From Stomoxys calcitrans (lineage: Eukaryota; Arthropoda; Insecta; Diptera; Muscidae), in contig NC_081554.1 of assembly GCF_963082655.1 (NCBI RefSeq), forward strand, positions 122,215,869-122,279,868: a DNA stretch of 64,000 nt, given 5' to 3'. Each line of letters opens with the position of its first letter. Position 1 is the first letter of the stretch. Of this stretch, positions 1 to 10,618 are shown piece after piece. Both the position numbers and the translations under genes were made by a program. The notes beneath the pieces are model-generated. The model was not told the origin of the DNA and ran no database searches. It worked only from the letters and a program-made list of their open reading frames with translations.

Positions 1-52
1 AAGATATAATAACTTTAGTACATTGCTAAGCTATTGGTACACTTACATTTTG

Positions 53-1729
53 ATGCGATTTCTACCTAAAATGATATTAAGGTCAAAGTCATCAAGTCAT
101 TCAGGTTCAGGTTCATCGACAACGACTTCGACCATGACGATGACAACACCTGCAATGACTGCTTCTACGGCTACGACGTCGAGGGCTGCCGTGAATAGTC
201 AGGCCGATATTTCTTTAGACCCTCGTGTTCAGACCCATGCTCCTGGTGCACAGGATCGGGCCAATGAGACCCTTGGTCCACAGACGAATTCACCCCCAGA
301 TGATTCAATACCTTCACCACAGTATAGTAGTATTACCGCAATGGAGATACGCAGGGAATTTAGGTCTCAGGGACAGGACCAGCCCGCGAATGATGTTAGG
401 GGCAATCAGATTGTTGTGAATGGTAGTGGTCTGTCTATACAGGACTATGTCGCAGCATCAGTCGGTGCGGCACATGCCCGGGCGATGCATGAGATGAGCA
501 CGGATTTACGGAGAATGATTCCACAGATAGTACATGATACTATAAGATCTGAGAGGGGGGTGTCTAATGAGAGGGCGAATGACAATGACTTTCCACCAAC
601 AGTCGATGCGGCTCAGCCATTGGGAATTGGTGTTTCACAGCCACAGATGTCCAGGTCGGCACCGGTGGTTTTTTCTGTACTGCCGGGGGGGCATATTTCA
701 TATTCTGATCCACGAAATGAGGACCCAGTGGGACTGACTGGCTCTTCAATACCACCCCCGAATGTCCCGCCTTTCCGGGGACATGATGTACCACTACCTC
801 GACCACGGAATTTTGATTTTCCACCACCTCCTCCCCCGCAGAATTTTGCTTCTGCTACTGCATTGAATTATTTTCCAAGGCAACAGGAACAGTGGAACCT
901 CGAGAAATGGGGCGTTCAATTTGACGGCCAAAACAGGACTGTGAGCGTTGAGGACTTTATCTTTAGGGTAGAGACGATCAGGAGGGATGTCGGTTGTCCA
1001 TGGCCCATTTTGATGAAAGGGTTTCATCGTCTTTTGTCAGGTCCAGCTTATGAATGGTTCTGGGGTTTCAGGAGGCAGAACCCTTATTGTGAATGGGAGT
1101 ATTTAAGGTATAGCCTTAAGAAGAAGTTCCAACGGTTTGAAAGTGACTTTGAAATCCAACGAAGGATCATGGAGCGAAGGCAGTCATATAATGAAAGTGC
1201 CGATACATACCTCCAGGAAATCATCACACTCAACAACCAGATGAGGACGGCTATACCAGAATATGAACTGGTGCGGATTGTCAAGGACAACTTGAAAGAT
1301 GGACTTTCGCAGCTCATATTTCCGATGAGGATTGCTACTTTCGACCACCTTTTGGAAGAGTGTAGAAGGGCTGAGAGGAACATTTCCAAACGTACCTCAT
1401 ACAGGCCACCTCAGCAATTCCGTAAAGTAAGCGAGTTGGACCACTCTGTTGAATGGACATGTGACCAGCCTATCCAGTCGGCTCCGCCGGAGTACCAATT
1501 GGAAGCGCTTAGATTAAATTCGAGTTCGAATGACAAATTGGTATGTTGGAATTGCAAGACGCCCGGACATACTTTCATTGACTGTGCGTCCGATCAGCGA
1601 TCCATATTCTGTTACAGATGTGGGTTCGAGGGTGTGATCACACCGAAATGCCCGAGATGTAAGGGAAACAGTCAAAGGAGCATGATGAGGACGGGGCCAT
1701 CATGTTCGGATGTGAAACCGCCCCAATAG
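53..1729 (+). CDS. gag: Gag polyprotein of the Ty3/gypsy element
   Basis: Structural protein that would form the retrotransposon particle and package its RNA. The first ATG of the open frame is at 53. The N-terminal half is low complexity (Ser/Thr- and Pro-rich). A Retrotrans_gag-like helical domain covers roughly residues 280-450, with the YEWFW and YLRYSLKKKF segments characteristic of the family. A CCHC zinc knuckle (CWNC-x4-H-x4-C) follows near the C-terminus; a second knuckle (CYRC...C) has Val where His is expected, so it may not bind zinc normally. The frame is intact for about 558 codons and overlaps pol by 28 bases. Confidence 0.85.
   Translation: MRFLPKMILRSKSSSHSGSGSSTTTSTMTMTTPAMTASTATTSRAAVNSQADISLDPRVQTHAPGAQDRANETLGPQTNSPPDDSIPSPQYSSITAMEIRREFRSQGQDQPANDVRGNQIVVNGSGLSIQDYVAASVGAAHARAMHEMSTDLRRMIPQIVHDTIRSERGVSNERANDNDFPPTVDAAQPLGIGVSQPQMSRSAPVVFSVLPGGHISYSDPRNEDPVGLTGSSIPPPNVPPFRGHDVPLPRPRNFDFPPPPPPQNFASATALNYFPRQQEQWNLEKWGVQFDGQNRTVSVEDFIFRVETIRRDVGCPWPILMKGFHRLLSGPAYEWFWGFRRQNPYCEWEYLRYSLKKKFQRFESDFEIQRRIMERRQSYNESADTYLQEIITLNNQMRTAIPEYELVRIVKDNLKDGLSQLIFPMRIATFDHLLEECRRAERNISKRTSYRPPQQFRKVSELDHSVEWTCDQPIQSAPPEYQLEALRLNSSSNDKLVCWNCKTPGHTFIDCASDQRSIFCYRCGFEGVITPKCPRCKGNSQRSMMRTGPSCSDVKPPQ
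1663..1669 (+). promoter_or_regulatory. Probable -1 ribosomal frameshift site (GGGAAAC) at the gag-pol overlap
   Basis: The heptamer G GGA AAC is read in the gag frame exactly as the X XXY YYZ rule for -1 slippage requires. The -1 frame after it is free of stops through 1702 into pol. Pol lies in the -1 frame relative to gag, so this site explains Gag-Pol expression better than initiation at the ATG at 1702. A GC-rich complementary pair (about 1693-1697 with 1720-1724) lies downstream but rather far away for a classical stimulator. Confidence 0.65.
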
Positions 1730-4700
1730 ATTTGCATTCAAGTGGTGTATCGGCTAATTTTGATAACCACGACATAACCCGGACTTTACACATGGATTTG
1801 GACAAGCCCGTTGACGTGCAGATTGCACCAAGTGCCAAGGTACACAGGAAGAGTCTCAAGACTATCATTCCGTATGAGATACGTTTGGCCAATTATGAAA
1901 AGAGACGTGAGGAGATATTCGGAGATTTCCAGGGGCCAACTCCGAAGATATTGAGCGCTAGACGTAGATTTCAAGACCGGAAGGCAGAGAGAAAGTCTTT
2001 ATATGTCTCAAGTCTAGCGGTTGATGATGATATACGGCCTTACTTGAATGTGACCATCAATGGCATGGATTTAAAAGGTTTGATGGACAGTGGAGCTTCC
2101 GTTTCATGTATAGGACGAAAATGTTTTGATAATATATCGGCTATGGGTATTGAGATTTTTGACTTTCGGTCCATTATAAACACTGCGGATGGACGTGGAC
2201 TTACAATAGTTGGTAAGATAAGATCTACTGTGGAATGCAATGGCCGTGTGAAATCGATGACGTTTTATGTTGTACCGACTTTGTCACAGGAACTAATCCT
2301 TGGGATGAATTTCTGGAAGACGTTTGGTATAACCATATCATTTGATAGTCCAACTATAAATGAATTAATTCTACCAGAAATCGAAAGTCCACAGGTTCAT
2401 ATGCTCACTCGGGAGCAGACGATTCTTCTTGAGAATGCCAAACTGAATTTTAAATGCTTTAGTAAGCATGGGCTGGGTAAGACACATCTGGAGACACATT
2501 TCATTGATACCGGTGACGCGGAACCCCGTAAGATGCGTTATTACCCAGTTTCACCTGCAGTCCAGAGGTTGACAAATGAGGAGGTCGATCGTATGCTGGC
2601 ACTGGATGTGATTGAACCAGCTACAGACGCAGCTTGGAACAATCGAGTGACTCTAGTGGTAAGACCGAACAAGAATAGACTTTGCCTAGATGCTCGTGAG
2701 CTCAATAAGGTCACGAAAAAAGACGCCTACCCGTTGCCGAATATCGACGGACTTTTAAGTAGATTAGGGGATACTTACTACATTTCCGCTATCGACTTAA
2801 AAGACGCTTTCTGGCAAATTCCTTTAGAGGAATCAAGCCGTCCTAAGACAGCTTTCACAGTCCAAGGGAGACCACATTACCAGTTCAAAGTAATGCCCTT
2901 CGGACTGTGCAACGCTGCACAGCGAATGTGCCGTCTAATGGACCGGGTCATCCCTTCTGAGTTGAGGGATAAGGTGTTTGTATACCTTGATGACCTATTG
3001 GTTGTGTCATCCGATTTTCGGACCCATGTTGGTATGCTTGAGGCAGTTGGCAAAAAATTGACTTCTGCAGGTTTAACTATAAACATGCAAAAGTCAAAAT
3101 TCTGTTACAAGGAGTTGAGATATCTTGGCTATATAGTGGGTGATGGCAAACTCAAGACCGACCCTTCAAAGGTCGAGGCCATCACCAAGATAACTCCTCC
3201 TAAAACCGCTAGAGATGTCCGAAAGTTCCTAGGCACAGTAGGATGGTATAGGCGGTTTATACCCGACTACTCTACTTTGACCGCGCCCATAACCGACACG
3301 CTGAGGAAATCAGCAAAATTTATCTTTACGACTGAGGCTACCGTGTCGTTCGAGAGGTTGAAACACAGACTTGTATCGAGTCCAGTTTTAATTAGCCCGG
3401 ATTTTAGGAAACCATTTTTCGTCCAATGTGACGCCTCTAACGTCGGCGTTGGAGCAGTTCTGTTCCAAAAGGACGAAAATGGCGATGAACACCCCATTGA
3501 GTATTTTTCAAAAAAATTGAACTCTGCCCAGAGGAATTATTCCACAACGGAAAGGGAATGCCTCGCTGTCGTGCTAGCCATAGACAAATTCCGCCAGTAT
3601 ATAGAATTGATGGAGTTCACGGTCATTACAGACCATTCAAGTCTCAAATGGCTGATGGGGCAGAAAGATTTGAATGGTAGGTTAGCACGATGGAGCCTCA
3701 GATTGCAGGGATATACTTTTTCCATAGAACATCGTAAGGGAACCAAGAACATTGTGCCCGACATGTTGTCTCGCTTTGATATGGAGGAGTTGGTGCTTGA
3801 TGACAATGTGTTTGTGAACTTCAACGATCCTGAATTTGGTAGTCCCGAGTATCTCCAATTGGTGGATACGATTCAGCAGAATGGACAAGAACTGCCAGAT
3901 TTGAGGGTGGACGATGGTTTGGTCTATAAAAGAACTGTTTTCAACCGGGGTGATTTGGAGGATGAAGACGAAAGCTGGAAGATTTGGATTCCAAAGAAAC
4001 TTACCAGCTCTATCATTCGGAAATCTCATGACAACAATACATGCCATGGTGGTGTGGCTAAAACGATTGCCAATATAAGGCAGTATTTTTATTGGCCTAC
4101 GTTGTCCACGGATGTACGGAATTTTGTTTCTAGTTGTCAGAGTTGCAAGGAAAATAAACATCCAAGAAGGACCCTTCGCCCTACAATGGGACAGGAAGTG
4201 AGAACTGAACGTCCATTCCAAAAGATCTACGTTGACTTTCTCGGACCATACCCCAGGACCAAAAGTGGCAATACTTACATCTTTATAGTATTGGACCATC
4301 GCACAAAATTTGTATTATTGAGAGCCATGTCAAAGGCATCGTCGAAGACGGTTGTCAGGTTTCTCACCCAAGAGGTATTTCATAAGTTCGGAGTCCCCGA
4401 GACATTGCACTCCGATAATGGAAAGCAATTCATCAGCGGGACATTCCAAGAACTTATGAATATTTATGGCATACGACATATGCGGACTGCGATCTATTCT
4501 CCACAGGCGAATGCAAGTGAGAGAGTAAATCAGTCCATTATAGGCGGTATAAGGAGTTTTCTTGGAAGTGATCAGAACAGATGGGATGAAAACTTGTCGA
4601 AAATAGAGTGCTCTCTACGTTCGACTATTCACTCATCTACTGGTCTTACTCCTTATTATGCACTTTTTGGCTACAATATGGTGACACATGCACATGCCTA

Positions 4701-5052
4701 CCAGATTCTTAGGAAGATCGGTGCACTGTCTGATGGCAGCATTTGTGTTCTGCCAAAGGCGGAGAAGATGCAGCTAATAAATCAAAGGATAACCGAGAGG
4801 CTGCATGAAGCGTACGACAAAAACGTGAGGAATTATAACAAGAGAGCTAGACAGACTAAATTCAAGCCCGGACAAGAGGTATACCGCAAAAACTTTGTCC
4901 AGAGCGATTTCCGTAAGGGCATAAATGCTAAATTGTGTAGGCCATGGCTTAAATGCCGAATAAGAGGACAAATTGGCAACAATATGTACGAAGTGGAGAG
5001 TCCAAAGGGCCAACTTATTGGTATTGTCCACGGACAGCACCTTAAACACTGA
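1702..5052 (+). CDS. pol: Pol polyprotein: protease, reverse transcriptase, RNase H, integrase
   Basis: Enzymatic polyprotein for reverse transcription and integration of the LTR element. Visible in order: aspartic protease with DSGA at about residue 129; RT with the YLDD active site at about 427; RNase H with CDASN at about 576 and TDHSS; integrase with an HHCC zinc domain (HDNNTCHGG ... CQSC), then the catalytic core with DFLGPY at about 844, SDNG at about 904 and the SPQANASERVN segment holding the catalytic Glu. That last segment is typical of the mdg1/412 branch of gypsy elements. The frame is uninterrupted for 1116 codons, so this copy may be recent. The ATG at 1702 is probably internal; expression is expected by frameshift at 1663. 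Confidence 0.9.
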   Translation: MFGCETAPIDLHSSGVSANFDNHDITRTLHMDLDKPVDVQIAPSAKVHRKSLKTIIPYEIRLANYEKRREEIFGDFQGPTPKILSARRRFQDRKAERKSLYVSSLAVDDDIRPYLNVTINGMDLKGLMDSGASVSCIGRKCFDNISAMGIEIFDFRSIINTADGRGLTIVGKIRSTVECNGRVKSMTFYVVPTLSQELILGMNFWKTFGITISFDSPTINELILPEIESPQVHMLTREQTILLENAKLNFKCFSKHGLGKTHLETHFIDTGDAEPRKMRYYPVSPAVQRLTNEEVDRMLALDVIEPATDAAWNNRVTLVVRPNKNRLCLDARELNKVTKKDAYPLPNIDGLLSRLGDTYYISAIDLKDAFWQIPLEESSRPKTAFTVQGRPHYQFKVMPFGLCNAAQRMCRLMDRVIPSELRDKVFVYLDDLLVVSSDFRTHVGMLEAVGKKLTSAGLTINMQKSKFCYKELRYLGYIVGDGKLKTDPSKVEAITKITPPKTARDVRKFLGTVGWYRRFIPDYSTLTAPITDTLRKSAKFIFTTEATVSFERLKHRLVSSPVLISPDFRKPFFVQCDASNVGVGAVLFQKDENGDEHPIEYFSKKLNSAQRNYSTTERECLAVVLAIDKFRQYIELMEFTVITDHSSLKWLMGQKDLNGRLARWSLRLQGYTFSIEHRKGTKNIVPDMLSRFDMEELVLDDNVFVNFNDPEFGSPEYLQLVDTIQQNGQELPDLRVDDGLVYKRTVFNRGDLEDEDESWKIWIPKKLTSSIIRKSHDNNTCHGGVAKTIANIRQYFYWPTLSTDVRNFVSSCQSCKENKHPRRTLRPTMGQEVRTERPFQKIYVDFLGPYPRTKSGNTYIFIVLDHRTKFVLLRAMSKASSKTVVRFLTQEVFHKFGVPETLHSDNGKQFISGTFQELMNIYGIRHMRTAIYSPQANASERVNQSIIGGIRSFLGSDQNRWDENLSKIECSLRSTIHSSTGLTPYYALFGYNMVTHAHAYQILRKIGALSDGSICVLPKAEKMQLINQRITERLHEAYDKNVRNYNKRARQTKFKPGQEVYRKNFVQSDFRKGINAKLCRPWLKCRIRGQIGNNMYEVESPKGQLIGIVHGQHLKH

Positions 5053-7083
5053 AGGGCGGTACTGACTGTCCCTGTTTGATCATTTTCCAATGTAATTATT
5101 TCTACTTTACTAGGCATCTTGCTTTGAATATTTCATCTTTTCTGCACGCAGGTAGGATAGTTGTGGACTTCTGGAAAGTGTTCTTGATTGACAAGGCCAG
5201 TCGGTGTTGTCTGTGGATGCCCTTATATTCCTCGATTCTCATCACGGAAGTATTTTACTTGTTTGGATTTTTTTTTACAGTGTAGGAGGCAAATTTTTCG
5301 GAGCGAAATGCGACCGGCTATTATTCCCAAATTTTATTACTCTTTTGCAATCGCAATAATATTTGGCTTTGTAACGGCCGCTGTTGACTTAGTTTTTTTT
5401 TTTTTTTGCTGGGACATATGTATATGATTGATACATGACTGTGCTACGGGATGTATGGCCATATTCATAAAACTTAAAGCAGCGTTAGAGTGGGCTTATT
5501 TGACAGATTTCCTTTATAGAATATTCAAATGAACCTACGATGAAGCTGTTTTAAGTTTGTGAATACTGTGGATAATGTTTACATGGACCTATTTGGCCGT
5601 ACTGGCTGTCGGTCTATGTATTTTTGTGGATAAGGCACGGATTTAACACCTAATTTTTTTTGTTCGATAGACTTTATGGGACTTGGATTCACAGAAGATG
5701 TTACGATCTGCGTTTTGTTTCCTTGGACTTAATTGTTGTCAGGTGGCTAACACTGGCGAGCTACACTGTAAGACGATTGGTACATGGACCCTACGGTCAT
5801 TATCTACTAATTCTCTTTCACCGGTATTTACTGCCACCCACTGTTTTTAAGTTTGTCCAAGGAGACAGCTTTAACCCATACTTACCTAGTGGTACCGGCA
5901 AAATGATAGATTTTTTTGCTAGACCTTGTTATATTTTATTGTATGAGTGGAAAGGCATTTTGCAATAATGCACAGATCATTAATATGACAATGGGACGGG
6001 CAATGGATATTGGCTCTTCATCAATTACAAATAAATAATCTCTTCGGATGTGTTGTACGTCAGATTGGTTTGACTAAGACTCTCACATCGATAGCGACTA
6101 CGATGGGGCATAAGAGTTACAGAAGACAGGCAATTGTTTTTAATTGTAGGAAGCCTTCTATTTGATAGTGATTTTGGTTTCGAGGCGATACAATTTGCCT
6201 ACGATTGCATGATGGAGTGTATGATTGCACCAGCTTGGACACCGACTACTTTTCGTCTGGGTTCCTTGACCCAGGGTTGCATTGGAGTATTTGAAGGACT
6301 CCAGAGCCTGATAATTGTGGGAATTGTTTGACATTTGAATGTGTTTGTGACCTTTCAAAGTCAATTTCAAGGCCAGGGACCACGATGTTGGATGACAGTA
6401 ATCTTGGTTAGCAGAGAGAAGAAGTCAAATCATTGTTATAAAATCATTTGTGAAGTGCGGTTGCTAAAGTATTTTAACAACGGTGTGATGCCCTCTGAAT
6501 TGAATTCCAATTTGATTGTGATTTGAAATTGACTTGTTTGTGTTATAAGTCTTTTTTTTTAAGTGCCTGACACATTAAGAGAGAGGTATGGACGTGAGTG
6601 TGATTTTTCTCTAGATAACTTTTGATAATAATTTCACACCAATAGGGTTCAGTTTTCTGGCTTGATTTTTGCGCAAAATAACTTCGAACCCTGGCATTTC
6701 ACCAAGAGAATATATACAGGATCTACTTTCATGTGACCTCGGGTAAGATCTGAATGATTTGTCTATATTCTTTCTTTTGATATTGATGCATGGAAACTTT
6801 CACATATAGGATACTGTGGTTCAGTGGACAAATCGGACCAACTAATCGTAGGGATAAGTGCAGGACCATCAGCTCCATCTGCCATATATCCCGAGGGAAT
6901 TTTAAATTCACCATACTGGTGGATCGTAAAGAAATTAGTGAGTACCAAAACCACTTAGTATAGCAAATGATATCGAATATACCGTGAATGGATTTGACGG
7001 AGTATATATAAGAAGAAGAGCTAACAGGAACAATCCTATAAAAATCATTAGAAAAAGTAAAAAAATTTTTAAAAAAAATATAC

Positions 7084-7090
<7 letters not shown>

Positions 7091-7145
<55 letters not shown>
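7091..7145. repeat. (TA)n microsatellite
   Basis: About 27 uninterrupted TA dinucleotides in the gypsy 3' region, preceded by CATA-type units. Confidence 0.95.
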
Positions 7146-7148
<3 letters not shown>

Positions 7149-8116
7149 CTGTACACATAAATTTGCAAACTAACCTCACTTACGACAAAAGAGAAAACGT
7201 GGCTACAATTTGAGTAGAGATCAAAAGTTTAAAAAAATTAATACTTACCAGCCAATTTTACACAAAGTATTACAAAAAAACAAGAGAAAATTTATAAACG
7301 TATTAAAAACAGCTTAAAAGGAAAGAATTGAAGAAATCTAAAACAAAAAGGATTAGAAACTAAACCACAGCATAAAATACTGTTGATCAAGTAGACAAGT
7401 ATTCGAAGCGTAAAGAAAGAAGAAAATTAAAGCAAAAAACATTTTTTTTTAAATTATAGCGTTATGTAGGTAAAAAAAAAAAAAAAAAATAATTACAATT
7501 ACTATAAATGTCGCTAATGTTTAAATTAATGGGCCGGCCGTTTCTAAAAAAAGAAAAAAAGGATTATATGCAAATGTTATAACTAGTACAACTTGTTACA
7601 ATTTTTTTTTTTTTGATTGCTATTATAATTTTCATATATTATAGTTTTAAGTTCATATATTTAGCCGATAAGACTTTTGCTATAAATTGCTTTCTTTTTT
7701 TTATAAAGACACAGAAAAGAAAAATATATATATAATGCCGATACTGACTTGAAAACTAAAAAAAAAAATATGTTTTGTTAACTTCTCAAACAAGGTTGAG
7801 TATGTAGTTGTGTCAATAAAAAGGGTTTGATGAAAAATTAAGGGAGATATTTATTAGAAACGAGATGAGGGCCATAAATATCTCATTTGGATGGCCAATT
7901 TCTGGACATGTAAGGGGTGGGCTGCCCAAGGAATCAATACCACCTGATTCCTATTCTAGCGTCAAGATTTGTTGTGCTGTAGGAACACTCTTTGAAAAAT
8001 AGTCTGTCCGTTTCCTTCTAGAATTCAAAACCAAAATGTAACTGTCAAATTTTTAATGTAAAAGAAATAACGCTTTGTGACACCTTTGGCACTTATAAAC
8101 TATTTGTGAGGGGATA

Positions 8117-8185
8117 TAGGCGGAGATAGAACCCACGTCCGGCGAGTTTAAGCCGCAGCAGGAAGCAATGAAGTGCCACCGCCTA
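8117..8185 (-). repeat. Degenerate tRNA-like stretch, possibly a SINE fragment
   Basis: On the minus strand a 7-bp perfect terminal pairing (TAGGCGG with CCGCCTA) encloses 55 bases containing GTGGGTTCTATCT, which resembles a Pol III B box with a T-arm. A box A-like GTGGC follows the 5' strand. The anticodon arm is not convincing. It could be a tRNA-derived SINE remnant or part of an LTR. Confidence 0.3.
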
Positions 8186-8420
8186 CAACTAAAGACCTCG
8201 TCCATCACATATTATTATTATTGGCTGAGCAGCCGTGGTGACAACACCAAGTGAAGTGCAGTGAACAGTAAATAATTAAACAAGTGAAGTGAGATAAAGC
8301 AATTGCTTTAAGATAGAGGAGAAGGTGGAAACGATTAAAGTGTCGGCCGAGAATTTCTCTTATGAGATAAATATTCCGGCCAATTTATCGAATGTGACAC
8401 TGGAAGGCAGTGCCAATAAC

Positions 8421-10307
8421 ATGTCTGGCAACCACAATGACGACATTGGCGGTCGACGACCCAATGAGAACGACTGTCGGCGACAGCAAAATACTGATTT
8501 TAACGGCCACCCCATGGATTTGGCTAAATCGTCAATTGAATCTGACAAGGAAGATTCAAAAATGCGGAAGCGGAAGAAGGGCCATGGTTCTGATGGCGAT
8601 TCCAGCTATAACGCCATGAAATTGCAACTTGCCGTTGAGAGGCTTGAGACAGCGAATAGAAATCTTGAAGCGCGGAATCAGGACTTGATTGCTAGAATGG
8701 AAGCACAGTGTGCTCTTGTGGAGACGCTGCGCTGTAAAATTGAACAGCTTGAAGGCACACGATCTGGTTTCGTTGCTGCTGCTAACATCACTACTGAGGC
8801 TACTGTACACCAATCGCAGTCAGCAAGAAACAACAATGATATTACTACCACCACTACATCTGGTAGTACATTTACGACAAACTGGCTTGCTGCCAGCACC
8901 ACCACTAAAGCTGCCATGCACCAATTGCAGCCAACAGCAACCAACTATGACAGCACTACCATAGCTACATCTGGTAGTAAGGCTATAACCGAATGGTCCA
9001 CCGAGGTAGCCGAAAACCTCGGTGCAGCGTTGATGGAAGAGGATGATGTCGCACCGCCGGCGACTGTAGACATGTCAAAAGGGGCTATTCGCAAGACCAC
9101 ACAGAAGCGGCCACAAACGACCCAAGCTAATAATGGAAAGTCATCAACAACTATGACAACAACAACCTTGAATCACCAGAGGACCACTACCAGGAACAGA
9201 GGCGCTGACTCGAACACGGATGCGGGAAGGACCGTTGGATCAGGTAAGGTCAGCCCACCTATAGTGAAGGTTTATGGGGTAAATGTTAAGACATTCATGT
9301 CAGGTCTTAAGGGGCTTTTAGGACATGATCTCTTTAATATTGATATAAAGAATAGGAACATGATTGTTCTTAAATTAGTGAGACTGGAAGATCACGCTAG
9401 GGTCAAGCAATATTTGATAGGAGAGGGTACGTCCTTCTACACCTTCACACCGAGGAATATGAGGCCATATACGATAATGCTTTCTGGTTTGTCTAGCACC
9501 TATGACGTAGAGGATTTAAAGGCCTTCCTGGACGCGACTGGCATCAAGATCTGCGATATGGTCGTAAAGAAACTCATGTACGACAGATGGATCGTACAAT
9601 TAGGCCAGGATTCCGATGTGAGGGCTTTCCGTAGGCAAAGATACATACTGGGCTGCAGAATAGACATGGTGAAGAACAAAGCAGGAGGGGTTACCCAATG
9701 CCATAACTGCCAGAGGTTCGGGCACGTTGCGGCCAATTGCAGCATGGAGCACAGATGCGTGCGATGCGCATCTCCACACGGACCAGGAGAGTGCAGTGTG
9801 CCATCGGCCGAGGCCGGGGGAGAAGGGACCTTATCCAAGGATCCGGCTACAGGGGAGATTGTCAGGGCGGCTGTTGCCCCTCTATATTGCGCTAATTGTA
9901 AGGCTAGCGGACACATGGCCAGCGACAAGAATTGCCCGAAGCGCCTGGAAGTACTCCAGCGCATGCAAGAGAGGAAAGTGACCATGGCGCCTCCAAAGAG
10001 GGCCCAGGTGCTGGCTCCGGCGCCACCACCACCAAGGATGACCGCGGGCTCTTATGCCAACGTTGCCAGGCATGTGAATTCTCCAACGATCACCCCAGTT
10101 GGAATGAGGAATGAGACGGCGCAGAGGGCGGCTCAGGCAATGGGCTTCTTCAATGCGGAGTGTAGACGGCTGTTCGGACAGGACTTCCATGTATACATGG
10201 CCAAGATTGCTGGGTTCGCTGAGACCTTCAGGGGACTGAACTCTGATGCTGAGAAAAGGCAGGCGCTGTTCGGCCTTGGTTTGAGCATGGCTCCTGATGG
10301 GAATTAA
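8421..10307 (+). CDS. Element A copy 1 ORF1 (Gag-like RNA-binding protein)
   Basis: RNA-binding protein of a non-LTR element. The first ATG is 8421, giving 628 codons; the frame is open for 32 codons upstream without an ATG. A Lys/Arg patch and a probable coiled coil (about residues 60-110) are followed by a Thr/Asn-rich linker. Next comes a PRE_C2HC-like region (from PPIVKVYGVNVK through RPYTIMLSGLS), then three zinc knuckles: CHNC-x4-H-x4-C near residue 427, CVRC-x3-H-x4-C and CANC-x4-H-x6-C. Copy 2 differs at only about five residues. The intact frame in both copies suggests selection or very recent spread, although no RT is encoded in cis. Confidence 0.85.
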   Translation: MSGNHNDDIGGRRPNENDCRRQQNTDFNGHPMDLAKSSIESDKEDSKMRKRKKGHGSDGDSSYNAMKLQLAVERLETANRNLEARNQDLIARMEAQCALVETLRCKIEQLEGTRSGFVAAANITTEATVHQSQSARNNNDITTTTTSGSTFTTNWLAASTTTKAAMHQLQPTATNYDSTTIATSGSKAITEWSTEVAENLGAALMEEDDVAPPATVDMSKGAIRKTTQKRPQTTQANNGKSSTTMTTTTLNHQRTTTRNRGADSNTDAGRTVGSGKVSPPIVKVYGVNVKTFMSGLKGLLGHDLFNIDIKNRNMIVLKLVRLEDHARVKQYLIGEGTSFYTFTPRNMRPYTIMLSGLSSTYDVEDLKAFLDATGIKICDMVVKKLMYDRWIVQLGQDSDVRAFRRQRYILGCRIDMVKNKAGGVTQCHNCQRFGHVAANCSMEHRCVRCASPHGPGECSVPSAEAGGEGTLSKDPATGEIVRAAVAPLYCANCKASGHMASDKNCPKRLEVLQRMQERKVTMAPPKRAQVLAPAPPPPRMTAGSYANVARHVNSPTITPVGMRNETAQRAAQAMGFFNAECRRLFGQDFHVYMAKIAGFAETFRGLNSDAEKRQALFGLGLSMAPDGN

Positions 10308-10418
10308 ATGCATTTTTGTGACTCGGAGGGACGTACCCTTTTCTACCACAGGAGATTCCGCCAATATGGCATGGATGATATGGTATACGCCACGGCACAG
10401 TGGGTGCCTGTGGTCTGA
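10308..10418 (+). pseudogene. Element A copy 1 ORF2 remnant (internal deletion)
   Basis: An ATG overlaps the ORF1 stop context (TAAATG). About four N-terminal codons run straight into the conserved ORF2 C-terminus (LFYHRRFRQYG...MVYATAQ), as in elements C and F, and the frame then stops. Endonuclease and RT, about 2.85 kb, are absent. The 36-residue product has no enzymatic part. The identical junction in copy 2 (24895-25005) shows the deletion predates the copying. Confidence 0.85.
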
Positions 10419-10594
10419 TTGTAAATAGTGTAGATAGTTGTGGAGATGTATATAGCTTTATGATTTTGTTCATTTTATTTTATTTTATTTTGCTTTTATT
10501 GCGATGGACGCATTTCTTTCTTTTATTCGTTTTGGTTTTATTAGATTTAGTTAGTGATAGTTTAGCTTAGGTTTTATATAGTAGGTTTTACATT

Positions 10595-10618
10595 CCCTGT
10601 TTTTCCATTTTTTCGGGG
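10595..10618 (+). repeat. Conserved 3' UTR hairpin of element A
   Basis: CCCTG pairs with CGGGG around a 14-base U-rich loop with TTTTTCCATTTT. Equivalent hairpins: copy 2 at about 25182-25205, element F at 47967-47990, element C at 30581-30610. It may be a signal bound by the element's RT; that is an inference. Confidence 0.55.

Larger units (their letters stand above)
1..8209 (+). mobile_element. Ty3/gypsy LTR retrotransposon, 5' end outside window, 3' limit uncertain
   Basis: Gag (53-1729) and Pol (1702-5052) in overlapping frames identify a Ty3/gypsy element; integrase follows RNase H, the Ty3/gypsy order, and there is no envelope ORF. The 5' LTR lies left of the window, so the 3' LTR cannot be found by self-comparison. 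Purine runs that could be the polypurine tract occur right after pol (about 5051-5059) and at about 7910-7919. Sequence up to 8209 ends in ...CACA and abuts the (ATT)n start of element A1, where the H4 promoter would be expected, so 8209 may be the outer edge of the 3' LTR. The body is certain; the right boundary is an inference. Confidence 0.75.
5053..8210. other. Non-coding 3' region of the gypsy element and adjoining DNA
   Basis: No supported gene. It holds T- and A-runs, a (TA)n microsatellite, a possible polypurine tract near 7910 and a tRNA-like stretch near 8117. Short ORFs here (up to about 120 codons) have no recognisable domain. It probably contains the 3' UTR and 3' LTR of the gypsy element. 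Confidence 0.5.

Noticed and set aside
6729..7091. 120-codon minus-strand ORF in the gypsy 3' region as an env gene
   Set aside because: Too short, AT-rich, with no signal peptide, transmembrane or envelope features.
7091..7145. (TA)n tract as a replication origin or regulatory element
   Set aside because: A plain microsatellite; nothing around it supports more.
8117..8185. A functional tRNA gene
   Set aside because: The acceptor pairing and B box-like region are present, but there is no proper anticodon arm and the length is too short; at most a tRNA-derived repeat.
9500..9985. 161-codon minus-strand ORF inside element A ORF1, repeated at 24087
   Set aside because: Shadow of the zinc-knuckle coding region; no independent features.
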